Positions 24,774 to 36,350 of a stretch of 64,000 nucleotides of DNA are shown piece by piece. The stretch's first letter is position 1. Each line of letters begins with the position of its first letter. The position numbers and the translations under genes are program-made. The notes under the pieces are model-generated. The model searched no databases. It worked only from the letters and a program-made list of their open reading frames with translations, and was not told the DNA's origin. The stretch is from Ophiostoma sp. CBS 140.51. Lineage: Eukaryota; Ascomycota; Sordariomycetes; Ophiostomatales; Ophiostomataceae. The stretch lies in NCBI GenBank assembly GCA_029298735.1, contig JANSLP010000062.1, positions 62,001 through 126,000 on the forward strand, in the 5' to 3' direction.

Positions 24774-25600
24774 ATGGGCCGCTTAGAAGGAAAAGTTGCT
24801 ATCGTTACAGGCGCCGGCTCAGGTTTCGGCGAAGCCATTGCCCACGGTTTTGTTGCAGAGGGCGCCCGAGTGCTCGTGGCTGACATTGCCGTGGACAATG
24901 GCAAGCGCGTCGTCGATGAGATCACCCAAAAGAAGTACCCTGGCAGTGGCAGTGCTGTCTTTGTCGAGCTCAACGTGGCCCAACGTGTCGACTGGGAGAA
25001 TGGTCTTGAACTTGCCAAGTCGACCTTTGGTCACCTTGACATTGTCGTCAACAATGCCGGCACAACTTACAAGAAGAAGCCCAGTGTCGAGGTTAACGAT
25101 GCCGAGTTCGACCGCCTTATTGCTGTCAACGTGAAGAGCATTTATCTTAGTGTTTCAGTGGTCATGCCCTACTTTATTGAGCGCAAGTCGGGCGTCTTTC
25201 TCAACACATCGTCAGTTGCCGGCGAGCGCGTTCGTCCTGGCCAGGTTTTCTATGGCGGTTCCAAGGGTTTCCTGAACACGGTAAGTATACTCACACTGCC
25301 ACTTCAAAACCATAATTAACTCTGTCTTAGGTTACCAAGGGTCTTGCTGCTGAGTATGGCCCAGAAGGCGTCCGCGTCAACTCAATCTGCCCGCTTCGTG
25401 GAGCGACTGGCCTTCTTGAGATGTTCAGTGGTGTCCCCGACACGGCTGAGGAGCGTGCCAGATTTGCACTGAGTGTGCCTCTGCGCCGCATGTCTGAGCC
25501 CAATGATATCGCAAAGGCTGCCATCTACCTGGCCAGCGACGAAGCTGCCTTTGTGAGCGGCGTTAACCTGCCCGTTGACGGTGGCCGTTTGGCCGTGTGA
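24774..25600 (+). CDS. SDR-family oxidoreductase, intact
   Basis: Two exons (24774-25280, 25331-25600) with a 50-base intron give 258 residues. Classical short-chain dehydrogenase features are all present: the cofactor motif TGAGSGFG at 12-19, NNAG at 93-96, a catalytic Ser at 146 or 147, and YGGSK giving Tyr160 and Lys164. The C-terminal part (GATGLLEMFSG, then a YLASDEAAFVSGVNLPVDGG run) is typical of bacterial-type 3-oxoacyl-ACP reductase or glucose-1-dehydrogenase relatives that act on diverse alcohols and ketones. The substrate cannot be read from sequence. It is the only one of three SDR genes in the next 4 kb without a disabling change, which suggests it is still selected. Confidence 0.9.
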
Positions 25601-25871
25601 GTTGATTGCCGTGTAAGATGACCTTGCCGGACTAAATAGGTTAGACTTTATGTAACAGATAAAAGTGGCGACTTTCTCTGTTGCCGACTTCTTTTGACTT
25701 AGATAGATTAGACTAAACACTCACATTTCCTCCGCAAACAAATACACAACGACGTTCCTATGACTTACTTAGATTTTGTGCAATGCCCACATGCACTTGA
25801 AGCAAATGCAGCCTTTTATTTTTATTTTATTGGCTCTTACCTATCTTTTTTGCTATTCATTTCCGACAAAA

Positions 25872-26908
25872 ATGGCATCCACATTGTCGATCATGTAGCG
25901 GCAGTCACTTAGCCGCCTTGCACGTGCACCATCGACGATTCCCATCTCTACTCACGTTGCTTCATCACACCGTCTCTCCCGATTGTATGGCACTCAGACT
26001 ATCTCTTACGCGGATCGTGATCTCATCTCGACCAAAGGTCGCTTTGACTTGACCGGACGCAACTACATCGCTACCGGAGGTGGTCGGGGTATCGGCTACG
26101 TGACTGTTCGGGCCATTGCCGAGTCCGGAGGCAACATTTCTGTGCTTGGCGCTGCGCCCGAGCCGACCAAGGACTTTCATAATCTCACGGAAGAGTTTGA
26201 TGTCAAGACATCATACATACGGACAGATGTCACTGATGAGAAGAGCCTGACGTCAGCTTTTGCTCAAACTGCAGACCAGCTTGGGTCCCTTCATGGCTGG
26301 TCAGTTTTCATCACGCTTCCCTACAGCGGATTTTCCCTCGTCGTTATTATTGCTCTTTTTACTGATGCTTCTATCCATATAGTGTGACGGCTGCCGGTAT
26401 CTGCCCAGAAGGGCCGTTTCAGAACCACACGTGGGAGGAGGTCCGCACATGCTTTGATGTTAACATCACTGGTACCTACTTCGCGGCCCAGCTGGCAACA
26501 AAACAGGTGCAGGCGCAGGGAACAGGTGGCAGCATTGTTCTAATTGCATCTATTTCGGGGTCCATTGCAACGCCTGGCGTCCGCTTGTCAGCATACTATG
26601 CCTCCAAGGGTGCTGTCAAGATGCTTAATACAGCCTTGAGCGTAGAGTTGGCACCATTCAGCATCCGAGTTAATTCTGTGTCACCGGGCTTCATCGACAT
26701 CGAGCTTCTCACTCCTCTTAGGCAGACGGCGCCTAAACGTATTGAGATCATGCGTCAAGAGCCGCCATTGAAGCGTATTGGAAGCTGCAACGACTTGACG
26801 CCAGCCATTCTCTACTTCTTGAGCGATGCCTAGCCCTACATCACAGGCTCCGAGTTGATTGTAGATGGTGGCATGGTTGCTGGCCGTATTGAGAGCCCGT
26901 ACATTTGA
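25872..26908 (+). pseudogene. SDR-family dehydrogenase with two in-frame stops
   Basis: Exons at about 25872-26299 and 26383-26908 (84-base intron) encode a long-form SDR like fungal polyol or sorbose dehydrogenases: TGGGRGIG cofactor motif, NITGTYFAAQ, YYASK catalytic motif and a DGGMVAGRIESPYI tail. An ATG at 25872 begins a basic presequence-like leader, but its ninth codon is TAG (25896-25898). A second TAG at 26831-26833 interrupts SDA/PYITGSELIVDGG just before the conserved C terminus. No in-frame ATG follows the first stop before the mature domain begins. Without both stops the frame is perfectly conserved, so inactivation looks recent. Related to, but not a close copy of, the intact SDR upstream. 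Confidence 0.75.
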
Positions 26909-27047
26909 GTAGGGTAGAGGCTAGAATAAATAGCCAGTATCAACAAAAGCATAAATAATTTATACAGGCTTTTGCAAACTACACCATTTAGTTGCTCCGG
27001 TTTATCTACTACGAGTGGCATTTGTTGTATTTAGGAGTGACTTAAAA

Positions 27048-27400
27048 TTAGAAAAAGGCCATCGCATTGGGTGGCGAGCCACAAGAGCCAGGCACATTGA
27101 GCGGCATGGAAGTCAACAAGAAAGTTAATCAATCCGTCGTCTGGCAGTACTCTGATAGCCTCTTGAGATCCCACAGCTCACCAATGTGAATACCAAGCAA
27201 AGACAGAAAATTTGGATGCAGTACGCAATCTGCATCGACGCTGCCAACGGTCGGCCGCATCACCTCGAAGCCCGGGTTATCTGCCGCAACAGCAGAGAAG
27301 TGGTTGCTCCAGAACTACTTTACGGTATCAAGAGTGTCCTCGACACCGACACTGTCCGGGCAGCTAGCCATTTCCTCCTGGAGGTCAACATATTTGATTG
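27048..27400 (-). pseudogene. C-terminal remnant of a PF04199-type cyclase / kynurenine formamidase-like protein
   Basis: Only about 115 codons remain on the minus strand. They contain the hallmark order of the fungal putative-cyclase family: FWSNHFSAVAADNPGFE, then LHPNFLSLLGIHIGELWDL, then TFLLTSMPLNVPGSCGSPPNA near the stop. TAG sits where the family has the residue before FWSNHF (likely CAG originally), and TGA replaces a codon before LTFLLTS (likely CGA). The N-terminal metal-binding part is absent from the window. The family hydrolyses amide or ring bonds, which would suit a ring-opening pathway. Confidence 0.65.
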
Positions 27401-27520
27401 CTTGCTAGTTTGAAGGGCTTGTAATTTGAAGAGTTACGGATACCAGAACGACACAGTTTCAACAAATTATCAGTCAACTAAAATTCCGCCTCTCAACACA
27501 TCTTCGTTTGACCTTGTATC

Positions 27521-28558
27521 ATGGCGCCTTCTCATTATGTCAACAAGTCTGTCGACTGCCTTACTGATGTAGACTTGTCAAAGCTAGCCAACAAGACAGT
27601 TGTCATAACAGGAGGTAAGCAACAAGATAAGACGTTTTCTGGCTCTTTTTTGCGTATGCTAAATTGAATTATTACAGGCAGTAGTGGCCTGGGACTGGCC
27701 TACGTGGACGCTCTTACAAAAGCTGGGTAAGAAAGACATATCGTAATTTAAATTTTAGAAAATTTCATACGCGGGTTCTTTTTCTAACAGTTCTGCTCAG
27801 TGCCTTTGTCGTCAATGGAGACATTCAACCGCCGCAAACAGTGGCCCATCCAGACCGCACGGCTTTCGTTCAGTGCAATGTGACATCGTGGGAGCAGCAA
27901 GTAGAGGTATTCAAGGTGGCACGGGAGAAATCACCCAATAGCCGCCTTGGTGTGGTGATTGCCAATGCCGGTATCTACGCCCCAGACGTCCTCGACGGTC
28001 TTGACGACGACGAGCCATAGAAACCGGCCACCAAACTGCTCGATGTTAATCTCGTCGGCGTTCTTTACACGGCCAAGCTCGCCGGTTGGCATTTCCACCA
28101 TGAATGACAGGGGACGGCGACAAGTGCCTCATTTTGGTCAGCAGCATCATGGGGTACATTGACACACAGGGCTTGTCCGTTTATTCTGCAGCCAAGCACG
28201 GTGTACGTGGTGTTATGACATGTCTTCGCCGCAAAGGTCTTGTGCGAGTCAACTGTCTGGCGCCGTGGTTTATTGCCACACCGATTATGCCAAAGAGCTT
28301 CATCGAGTCCACCGGTGCTCAGTTCCGTGCCAAAGGCGTTGATTTTGCAACGACCGACAATGCAGTGGTGGCTGTGGCTCGTCTGGCTATAGATACATCT
28401 ACTAATGGTAAGTGGCTTCCACCATCTGGAGACAGTTTCTGAAAGCTTCAGCTAACATCATGCCAGGCCGAACTCTGGGCATCGTTCCACGCCAGCTGTC
28501 CCCAACTGGATACATGGACCTCGAGAGTGATGACTTTGAGGAAGGAGAACCGCTGTAA
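27521..28558 (+). pseudogene. SDR-family dehydrogenase (15-hydroxyprostaglandin-dehydrogenase-like), broken
   Basis: Introns with GTAAGC, GTAAGA and GTAAGT donors divide a typical fungal SDR: VVITGGSSGLGLAYVDAL for the cofactor site, VVIANAGIY, DVNLVGVLYTAKLA, a SSIMG segment and YSAAKHG as catalytic Tyr-Lys. The frame is stopped by TAG at 28018-28020 between the NAG motif and DVNLVG. It then shifts between HFHHE and DGDKCLILVSS near 28107. The last exon (GRTLGIVPRQL to the stop at 28556-28558) is otherwise normal. The two independent lesions argue for a true pseudogene. Confidence 0.75.
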
Positions 28559-28679
28559 AAGCTTCAGACGGTGGCCAGCTCGCTGATTTATGGTGAATTT
28601 GGTGCCTCGAAAGGGAAGGGTGCTTGAAGAAAACCATCAATGTATATTAAATTTCGAGTAGCATATGCCATGGTATATG

Positions 28680-29273
28680 CTAAATTCGCTCCCACGTCCT
28701 GGCCACATCCTCCCAAGGAACAATGTGAGCTCCATTTGCATGAAGTTCTGCCTCAACATCTCGTTCAACCTCCACGGCTGTCTTGTCATCCGTATCGTAG
28801 GTTGAATGGGCACCGCTCAACAGTGTGACGTCAAATCCAGCAGCCAGTGCGCCCCGGCAGGTCGAGAGAACGCAGCATTCGCTCTGGATGCCAAATGCCG
28901 CGATGCGGCCAATGTTCAAGTCACGCAGTCGCTGCGCTAGATCTGGATTGGACTCAAAAGTGTCGCGTGCTGTCTTTGGCACGAGAATCTCAGTGTCAAC
29001 GCCGGACTGGGGTGGAAAGACGAGCTTCCAAGCCTCGCTGCCGCGCACAAGTCCGCCATCCGTCTCTTCGTGCTGAACGAAGACGATGATAGAGGGTGTC
29101 TTGTCGTCAATGGTAGCGGAAGCATCAGCAATGGCACGCCGTGCTGACTGCAGGATCTTTGTGCCCGCTTGAACGACGCGGTCGGCATAGGGAATCTGGG
29201 TTGCAGGGTCGTTTGCCAGCTCGCCCTGAATATCAATCACAAAGAGTGCCGTGCGAGTATTTGTGTCTGCCAT
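28680..29273 (-). CDS. Isochorismatase-family cysteine hydrolase
   Basis: An uninterrupted frame of 197 residues with the family triad: Asp14 in VIDIQ, Lys100 in ILVPKTARDTF and Cys134 in GIQSECCVLST. Length and motif order match the isochorismatase-like hydrolases (nicotinamidase, ureidoacrylate amidohydrolase and unknown amidase relatives), which cleave amide or vinyl-ether bonds through a cysteine intermediate. The IQSECCV segment places it in the unassigned fungal group rather than with nicotinamidases. No signal peptide, so cytosolic. It lies tail to tail with the SDR pseudogene at 27521 and shows no damage itself, one of the survivors of this decaying block. Confidence 0.88.
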   Translation of the reverse strand: MADTNTRTALFVIDIQGELANDPATQIPYADRVVQAGTKILQSARRAIADASATIDDKTPSIIVFVQHEETDGGLVRGSEAWKLVFPPQSGVDTEILVPKTARDTFESNPDLAQRLRDLNIGRIAAFGIQSECCVLSTCRGALAAGFDVTLLSGAHSTYDTDDKTAVEVERDVEAELHANGAHIVPWEDVARTWERI

Positions 29274-29573
29274 TTCGTCAGCTGGGCAGTTGTATATTGT
29301 ATTTTAGAAGTTGACAAGGAAACGGTGCACGATGTTTTCCATAAGATGAAAGTATGTCGACCAGAAAATATGAATGTGAATCTTGGTGACTCATTTGCAG
29401 CTATCAGTTCACGGGTTCCAACCCCACATTCCTGATAAGGAAGGAGGGCTTAGCACAATGCACCTACGACGTTTTAAGACACTGACTTCACAGCCAGAAA
29501 TCTCAATATGTGTGAATAGCCATTTGGTATTTTATCATAAGTTGAATTTTCTATGGCCATGTAAGTCATCTCT

Positions 29574-30065
29574 TTATTCTGTATCAGCAACCTCCGTCTT
29601 AGTCTTTTCGATGTCCTGAAGAGCTTCCCAGGCAATTTTGGTCGCATGTAATGAGCAAGGAACTCCAGCATAAACAGATACCTAAAAGATAAGCAGGGGG
29701 CTTTTGTGAGGAAGAAAAAAATTCAGTTACTTTACTTGAAAAAGTGCTTCTCGAATTTCATCCTGGGTACAGCCATTGGCGATGGCACCTCGAATATGCA
29801 CACGACGCTCATGATCTCGCCCCAAAACGGCCAACATGACAATATAGAGCAGTGACCGCGTCTTGCGCTCCAATCCAGGTCATGTCCAGCACAGCGACCA
29901 TCCAGCCGTGATGGCCATGGATTGTACAGGTTGCAAGAACTCTGGCAGCGCCTTCGAGGCTGAGATGTGACCGCTGCCAAACACTTTCTGGCACAGTTTT
30001 GTGCCTTCTTCGTACAGCACCGCCTGTGCCCGCTCAATCGCCTCACGGTCTGCGTGATTGACCAT
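29574..30065 (-). pseudogene. Carboxymuconolactone decarboxylase-like protein with a nonsense codon
   Basis: Exon 1 runs down from 30065 and exon 2 (GTAAAG donor, TTTTAG acceptor) ends with TAA at 29574-29576. The protein has the family pattern: an N-terminal helix (YEEGTKLCQKVFGSGHISA), a PGLERKTRSLLYIVMLAVLGRDHE segment, HIRGAIANGCTQDEIREALFQ and VYAGVPCSLHATKIAWEAL. The single obvious defect is TGA at 29880-29882 directly before PGLERK, where the family has Arg (CGA to TGA). The His/Cys region normally used in decarboxylation or peroxidatic chemistry lies after the stop. One base change separates it from an open frame, so check for allelic intact copies. Confidence 0.7.
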
Positions 30066-30451
30066 GATAAAAAAGTTGCAATTGTGACAAAAATATTGAA
30101 GCAAAAAAAAAAACGAATATTAATGCATTGGGTTGACCTGATTGTCGACAGCAAGAAAAAAAAAAAAAAAAGGGTATCGAAGAGCACCTTTGTTAGGTCG
30201 TGTACTAGCGTCCAGTTGGGTCCATCGCGCCTGCCGGCTTCATTCCTCCATTGCCGGGCGCGCTTTTCCCCATTTAATAGAGCTCGCCCCTTTTTCGCGG
30301 CTTCTTTTTTGGGACGGCAAAACATACATATGTGTGCACACTGCCATCCCCACTAACTCCATGATTGCCATTCTATCATTGTTCTCTATTCTCTAGCATT
30401 CTCACAATCCCTCTGCATCTGTCGCGGTTATTCGCTCGCTGCGCGTATGAG
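30066..30451. other. Divergent intergenic region before the first Zn2Cys6 gene
   Basis: Contains A-tracts (for example near 30159-30172) and a T/C-rich stretch before the start at 30452. No coding content seen. Confidence 0.4.
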
Positions 30452-32883
30452 ATGTTCTCATTCACCATTTCCCGGGGCGACCAGGACAGGACAGACGCCC
30501 CAGGCCCGGATGCCTCCACCCGGAAACGCGCCCGTTTGGTCTGCCGTCGCTGTCATGCAAAGAAAGTGCAGTACTTTTTTTTTATCTCTGCCCTATCTCT
30601 CTTCCACATGTGTCTAGGCACCCTGGCTCTCTAGCTAACTGTTCATTTAGATCAAGTGTGACCTGGTCTCGCAGTCGAATGGCGGGCGCGACGCGTCTCG
30701 GTGTTCCAACTGTGCCGATGCCGGTTGCAGTTGCGAGTAAGATGGTCCTGCCAAGATTGAAGTCTACCACCACTTCGTGCACATTCACTAATAACTCTCT
30801 TTTAGACTACGTCCGTCCAAGAGAGGTCGACGCCGGACAGCTCCCACGCCCCTTCCTACGGTGACCCAGGCAGATCTTGACGATGACTTGGATGGCCTGT
30901 TGTCAGCTGTACCGGCCGAAGTACCTGCCACAGAGCCAGAAGGACAGCCTGTGAGTAATGGAACACGGTCACACACTGGGGCCTCACCCCCAACTGCTAT
31001 CAACAGTGTCAACGGCGCCCACGGTGCGCAAGGTGAACAGAACAGTGTGCCATCCGTCAACGGTAACCAAGCACCAGCATTGCAGTCCTTACAGCTGGCG
31101 TTGACGTCGCCATCGCCCGTGGTGATGGTTGCAACCCATGCATCGGCCACGCTGAGTACATCAGCTGCCACTCCAGATACAGACACGCGTCAGCGAAGCT
31201 ATCTTGGCGACACGGGGTACATGCAGATCTTTGGTACCGACGATGATGCCCAAGAACGACGGCAACAACCTCGGACACAACAGCCAGAGTCCCAACAGCA
31301 CCGGTCACCTCAACAATCGCTGCCATCAACAGGTAACCTCGACCATGCTTCAGCTGGTCTCCAAGAAGGCCACTTGGACGTTTACTTTGAGTATGCTTCG
31401 ACATGGTGTCCCGTGCTTGACCGTCAGACTGTCGAAGCCGACCCGAACATCCGACAGTCTCTTTTGTTGAGGCATGCTCTGGCCCTCTGCGCCAACCAGA
31501 TTAGCCCGTCTCTTTTGCATCGTTCATCCTCGGCCGAGCACTATGCCCGCGCCAAAACCCTCTTTTACGAGAACCAAGAACCCAATCCGCTGCTCCGCAT
31601 CATGGCCGTCATGCTGTTTTACTGGTGGAGTGGCGAACCTCCCAACGTCGTCAGCCTCGACAATACATCCTGGTGGACGGGCACTGCCATCCGTGTTGCT
31701 CAACAAATCGGGTTACACCATAGCTCATGCTCACCGATCAGCGGCACGGCTCTTGCCGGTGAGTGGCCTGGTCTGAGGCGACGGATATGGTGGGCATTGG
31801 TGGTAAGTTGGCCCATGTTTCTCACACACCTGTCAACTCTGTCTGACTCTCGTGGCATACCAGGCCCGTGAAAGAATCACATCCATCTCGCAAGGCCGGC
31901 CTTGCATCATCGACCTCCGTGACTGCGACATCCCTATGCCAACTGTCAACGACTTCCCTTTACCTGAGGATACACGAACATTGGTATTCGTTCATTGGAT
32001 CCCGTTATGCGAGCTGATCGGCCGCATCGGCGATATGCTACGACGGCGTCCCAGTGCGCAACCCGGCGACCGCTCCACTATGGTGCAGCACTTCGCACAA
32101 GAACTCATAACATGGGTGCAGAATTTGCCGCCTGCCCTATTACCAGCCTTCAAGGGCAGTCGAACAAGCAACTTCAACCGTGATGTCCATGGACTGCATC
32201 TCACCTATCTCTCCGCCATCACCCTACTACATCTAAGCAAAGATGCTCTTCCGCTACCAAAGGCTTCGGTGGGCGCGATTGTGGCAGCCTCCTGCACCAC
32301 GCGTATTTTCCATGACTACCTAGTGCGAGGGTCTGTCTCGTTCCTCGCCGGTCAATGTGGCTGGTATATTGCTATTGCTATATTGGCCCTGCTGCACGCA
32401 CGCCGGCTCGAGGGACTACGGGCACACGCTGAGGCAGATATCCAAATTCTACGCGCCGCTATGAGTGTCATGGCCGAGACTTGGCACTCGGCCCGTGTAT
32501 GGGGCAAGAACTTTGCCAAACTGTTGGATACAGACACAGACCTGGACCCTGCAGCACCAATGGCTGGAACCGCAGATGACACGTCTAGTGCACAAAACCA
32601 AACTCCAACTGACCAAACAAATGGCATGGCCTCAACGACGCAGGTCGGCTATACTGAGGTCGAGGCTGGTATCGAAGAAATATCTGCCATGATGGGCATC
32701 GACTGGCAAGACTACTTTCCCTACGTCACCGCCGAGACCAGTCCCTTGATTGGGATATTGTTCTCCCAAGAAGCACAAACCAGTCCGTTCCGTGACTTTG
32801 CCTGGGCCTTTGACTTTTCCGCTCATCTCAACCAATTTTTGGACGGCTCTGAGAACATCAACCTGGATTACTTGAGTTTGTGA
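30452..32883 (+). CDS. Zn2Cys6 transcription factor (fungal_trans type), intact
   Basis: Four exons (30452-30565, 30651-30736, 30806-31802, 31864-32883) join to 738 residues. The zinc cluster is split by introns: CRRCHAKK in exon 1, IKCDL with the second CSNC-x4-CSC half in exon 2, and a basic linker (RPSKRGRRRT) in exon 3. The six cysteines follow C-x2-C-x6-C-x14-C-x2-C-x6-C. A disordered Gln/Ser-rich region follows to about residue 240. The fungal transcription factor domain (VYFEYASTWCPVLDRQTVEA onward) then runs through the rest of the protein. Expected to be a nuclear regulator binding CGG-type triplets. Its place among catabolic genes suggests a pathway-specific regulator. No damage seen, unlike many neighbours. 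Confidence 0.88.
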
Positions 32884-33329
32884 CAGATGAGTCCATAAAG
32901 GTTCTGCGATATGACTGTAAAACAAAAGATAACGAAGCTATGACAAGTTTGAAATGGCAATATTGTATGATGAAATGCCTGGAAACAAAAGGTATGGATT
33001 ATTATTAAAGGTTCAAACTATGGTAGATGTAGGATCAAGGAAAATACTGCGTCCTGACCCAAATTTTAGACAGTAGCGAGTGGAAGAAATTAAACGAAGA
33101 CACCCGCCCGGTCACCTAGCCGGCAAAGTTGAGACAAAGTTGATCCCCTAAACAAATTGCCGAAGAGCACTAAGCCCACTGTAATATTTATTTCCGCCAC
33201 CACCAATATATCACCACAATCTCACTTACAAATGAATTTACCAACTCTAACCTTAATATTTCCCCAATGCCCAATTTGATACCTTATTCTCAACAACCCA
33301 AGATAATATCTTCCACCTCATCCCTCACG
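32884..33329. other. Intergenic, promoter of the metallo-beta-lactamase-fold gene
   Basis: AT-rich, no coding content recognised. An upstream in-frame ATG at 33267 is a possible alternative start of the next gene. Confidence 0.4.
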
Positions 33330-34612
33330 ATGACTAGTCTAGGAGTACCCATTTCCATCGCCACCGCGCGCGTGCGCATGGTCGACACGACGAGCGTGAT
33401 GCTAGTGAAATCGGCGCCGTTCATTCAACCCGTACAAAAGGGCCACGAAATTCTCAGTTTGTACGTCGCCGCGTTTTTGATCAATCATCCGCCATCCGGT
33501 CGCAAGATCATGTTTGATCTCGGCGTGCGCAAGGACTACTGGACTTTGCCAGCGTCTCTGCAGAAACGGCTTGGGACCGTGATTCTTGGTCTTCGCGTCG
33601 ACAAAGATACAACTGAAGTTCTTCAAGAGCAGAGCATCTCCCTGGACGAAATTTGTACGTCAACTGCCCACCTCCGAAACCTACATATTTACTGACCCTA
33701 GCAGCTTCTGTTATTTGGTCTCATTACCATTGGGACCATACTGGCTCCATGGAGTTGTTCCCGTCTACGACCGAGCTAGTAGTCGGACCCAGATTCAAGA
33801 GCTCGCCCTCTCTTCTTCCCGGGTATCCTGCCAACCCAGACTCACCAATCGATGCACGGGCTTTGGAAGACCGTACATTGACAGAAATCAATTTCGACAA
33901 TACAGGGCTGATTATTGCCGGGTTTCGAGCCCATGACTTCTTTGGAGACGGCTCTTTCTACTTGCTTGACACACCCGGTCACTGTCTCGGTCACATGTGC
34001 GGACTGGTCCGGACCACCGGTGGTACCGAAAGCACCTTTGTCCTTCTTGGTGGTGATATCTGCCACTTTCCTGGTGTGACAAGGCCAAACCCCGAGCTTC
34101 CATCGCCAGACACCATTCCAGAAGGGATCCTGAACAAAAGCGCCTACTTTCCCTCACCGTGTCCGTGCTCACTCTTTACGGATCACCACCCTGCCCTATC
34201 TTCAGGCTGTGTTGCCGACCGCAGTGGACTTGATCCTAAGACGACACCATTTTATGCAATCTCAACCGACCCGACTTCAGCATACACCGATCCGGTAGTT
34301 GCCCAACAGTCGGCGGACAAGCTGATTCGCCTCGACGCCAGTCCTAATGTTTTGGTCTGTCTGGCCCATGACGAGACTATGCTGCACAATTTGCCGACTC
34401 TAAACGACAGTCCAACTGATGATTTGAACAACTGGAAGGAACGGGGTTACAAGGAAAAGATTCACTGGGGCTGGCTCAATGATCTGGCAAGAGATGGGAA
34501 GGCATCACGACAGCCTGCAGTGGAGGGTTTTTGGCGCGATGGGCGTCCATGGGTGGAAGGCCAATCTACATTGCTAAAGAATGGAGAAGCTGCCTCGAAG
34601 ATTGGGCTGTAA
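33330..34612 (+). CDS. Metallo-beta-lactamase-fold hydrolase (lactonase/lactamase-like), intact
   Basis: Two exons (33330-33654, 33702-34612) give 411 residues, or 432 if the ATG at 33267 is used. The zinc motif SHYHWDHTG (His116, His118, Asp120, His121) is formed right after the splice site. It is followed by the later ligands in LLDTPGHCLGHMCGLV, the Asp in GGDICHFPG and a terminal CLAHDETM. This spacing fits fungal members related to AHL-lactonase-type and gamma-lactamase-type enzymes, which open lactone or cyclic amide rings. No signal peptide, so cytosolic. It lies between a surviving regulator and the broken alcohol dehydrogenase, consistent with an early ring-opening step. Confidence 0.88.
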
Positions 34613-34815
34613 AAGAAGATTTTTATTACAAAACTGATGGACTTGTTTTGCTGGGTTGTATATTTCTCCTTTATTTTTATGTTTAGACGATATATTTATT
34701 TACAAATTAAAAAAAAAGGGACACAAGTGTAGAAATCAAATCTTAAGTTGGTGATTTGTACATAGTTCAAAATGATGTAAAATCCTCTCTTTATCTATGT
34801 TTTGACAAATAAGTA

Positions 34816-35580
34816 CTAAGGCCCGAGAATGACTTTTTGGCTTTTTGCGTCGAAAACAATTCGTAACCCACAGCCGCACCAGACAAGGGCAGACGATGCG
34901 AGACGGCATTGGTGAATTTACCCTTGTTCTGGACGAATACTTCAAGTGCCTCTTCCAGAACAGCTCGCACTGGTGCACGGCCCATATTCAAACTGCATAG
35001 ATGATAGATTAGACTCTGTCGTCGTGATTGGTAGATTCGTGTTCTTACTTACTTGATATTCTTCTGGTAACATTGAAGGGCAGTGAAGGACAAGGCGCTC
35101 TGGTGGAAGCCGACGGAACTCAAGTGGCCACACACACGAAGCAGGTCAAAAGCCATGGAAAGAGCGACCTCGTTGCCGACGTTCTCAATGACGGCGTCGG
35201 CACCGCGGCCGTCGGTGGCCTCGAGGACTGCGGCTTTAATGTCATCCGTGCCCAATTACAGTGGAATACCGCCCATACGCTTAGCCTCGGCCAGACGGTC
35301 TTCGACAGTATCAACGCAGAAGACGGTACCGCAGCCTCTGGTGACGGCAGTCAATACTGCGCAGATGCCAACAATACCGCATCCCAAACAGACAATGACC
35401 GACGACTCACGTGGTTGGGTGAGTTGGGAAATTGCGCGCATAGCTCCGTAGTAGGCTTCCACAGATGCCAGCAACAGAGACACGGATAATGGCGTTGTAA
35501 TCTTCTTGGACGGCTGGGAGTGGCCTCTTTTCCACGTGGATGTCGTGCGGGCCGTGGATGACAACTGCGTTCATACTCAT
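34816..35580 (-). pseudogene. Zinc alcohol dehydrogenase with internal deletion
   Basis: The minus strand starts like a glutathione-independent zinc alcohol dehydrogenase (MSMNAVVIHGPHDIHVEKRP, then VAGICGS). It then jumps from about residue 45 to the Rossmann domain (SSVIVCLGCGIVGICAVLTA). The missing segment holds the GHE zinc ligand region, the four-Cys structural zinc lobe and much of the substrate pocket. A TAA at the LGTDDIKAAV segment (probably CAA originally) and a frameshift in KKVILGP at the C terminus complete the decay. A GTAAGT...CAG intron before the FEYG-type exon is still recognisable. Confidence 0.75.
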
Positions 35581-35869
35581 TGTTTATCGAGATATTTGTC
35601 TGGGCCTTGTTGTCGTTTGAGTATTGTTGATTGAAATAGTTTAATACCACGACGCAGTTGCTGAGTTTGACGACATGATATGTCCTAATATTTACCGTCT
35701 AGAGCACTGTATTTTTAGCGGACACATTGCTGGCGTGTAATTAAGTACCGAAATTACCTATTTTGGCCGGCAACTCCGTTGCTCAACCTGAACGCCTGTA
35801 ATCAAGTCACTACTACGTTCGTACTAACAACACATCTAGGTCAAGTAAACAGACACGGACAGGACAGCA

Positions 35870-36350
35870 ATGCCATTGAAACTTGGCAACCACCAGCCCT
35901 ACAACATACAACAGCCTCGACATCAAATTAAAAAAAAAATTAAAAAATTGCCCCACAGCAAAATAATTGGCACAATCATCATTTTTGGCGGCAAGTCGCC
36001 CGATACGACAGCAGTCCAGCGCACCGACTCGTTTACAGGCCAAGTCTGGAGCCAGCTGTTTTGTCCAGTGGAACCACAATGGCCGCCGGCAACCATGTGT
36101 TCGTGCCATATTCCCGGACACACTGGCACACGCACGAAGGCGGTCAACTGCTCCTGTCACGGTTGGAACGGGATGGATTTGTGACCGTGACAGCAAGCCT
36201 CGGAAGATTCAGGCCGGCGACACAATCTGGGCCGAGCCGGGCACAACTCACTGGTACGGAGCAGACAAGAACAGCTTTTTGTCGCATATGGTGGTGGCAA
36301 TCGGGAGCACAACATAGCACGAGAAAGTGGTAGATGAGCTGTACAAATAA
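35870..36350 (+). pseudogene. Cupin-domain protein, frameshifted copy 1
   Basis: Three frames in succession carry a small cupin: SPDTTAVQRTDSFTGQVWSQ, then HWHTHEGGQLL, the metal-binding HxH-x4-Q box, and finally IQAGDTIWAEPGTTHWYGA with the closing HMVVAIGSTT. The TGG expected in TTWHE is TAG. The fold matches small single-domain cupins such as (R)-mandelonitrile lyase-like and oxygenase-like proteins. At least two shifts and one stop make it non-coding today. Confidence 0.65.
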
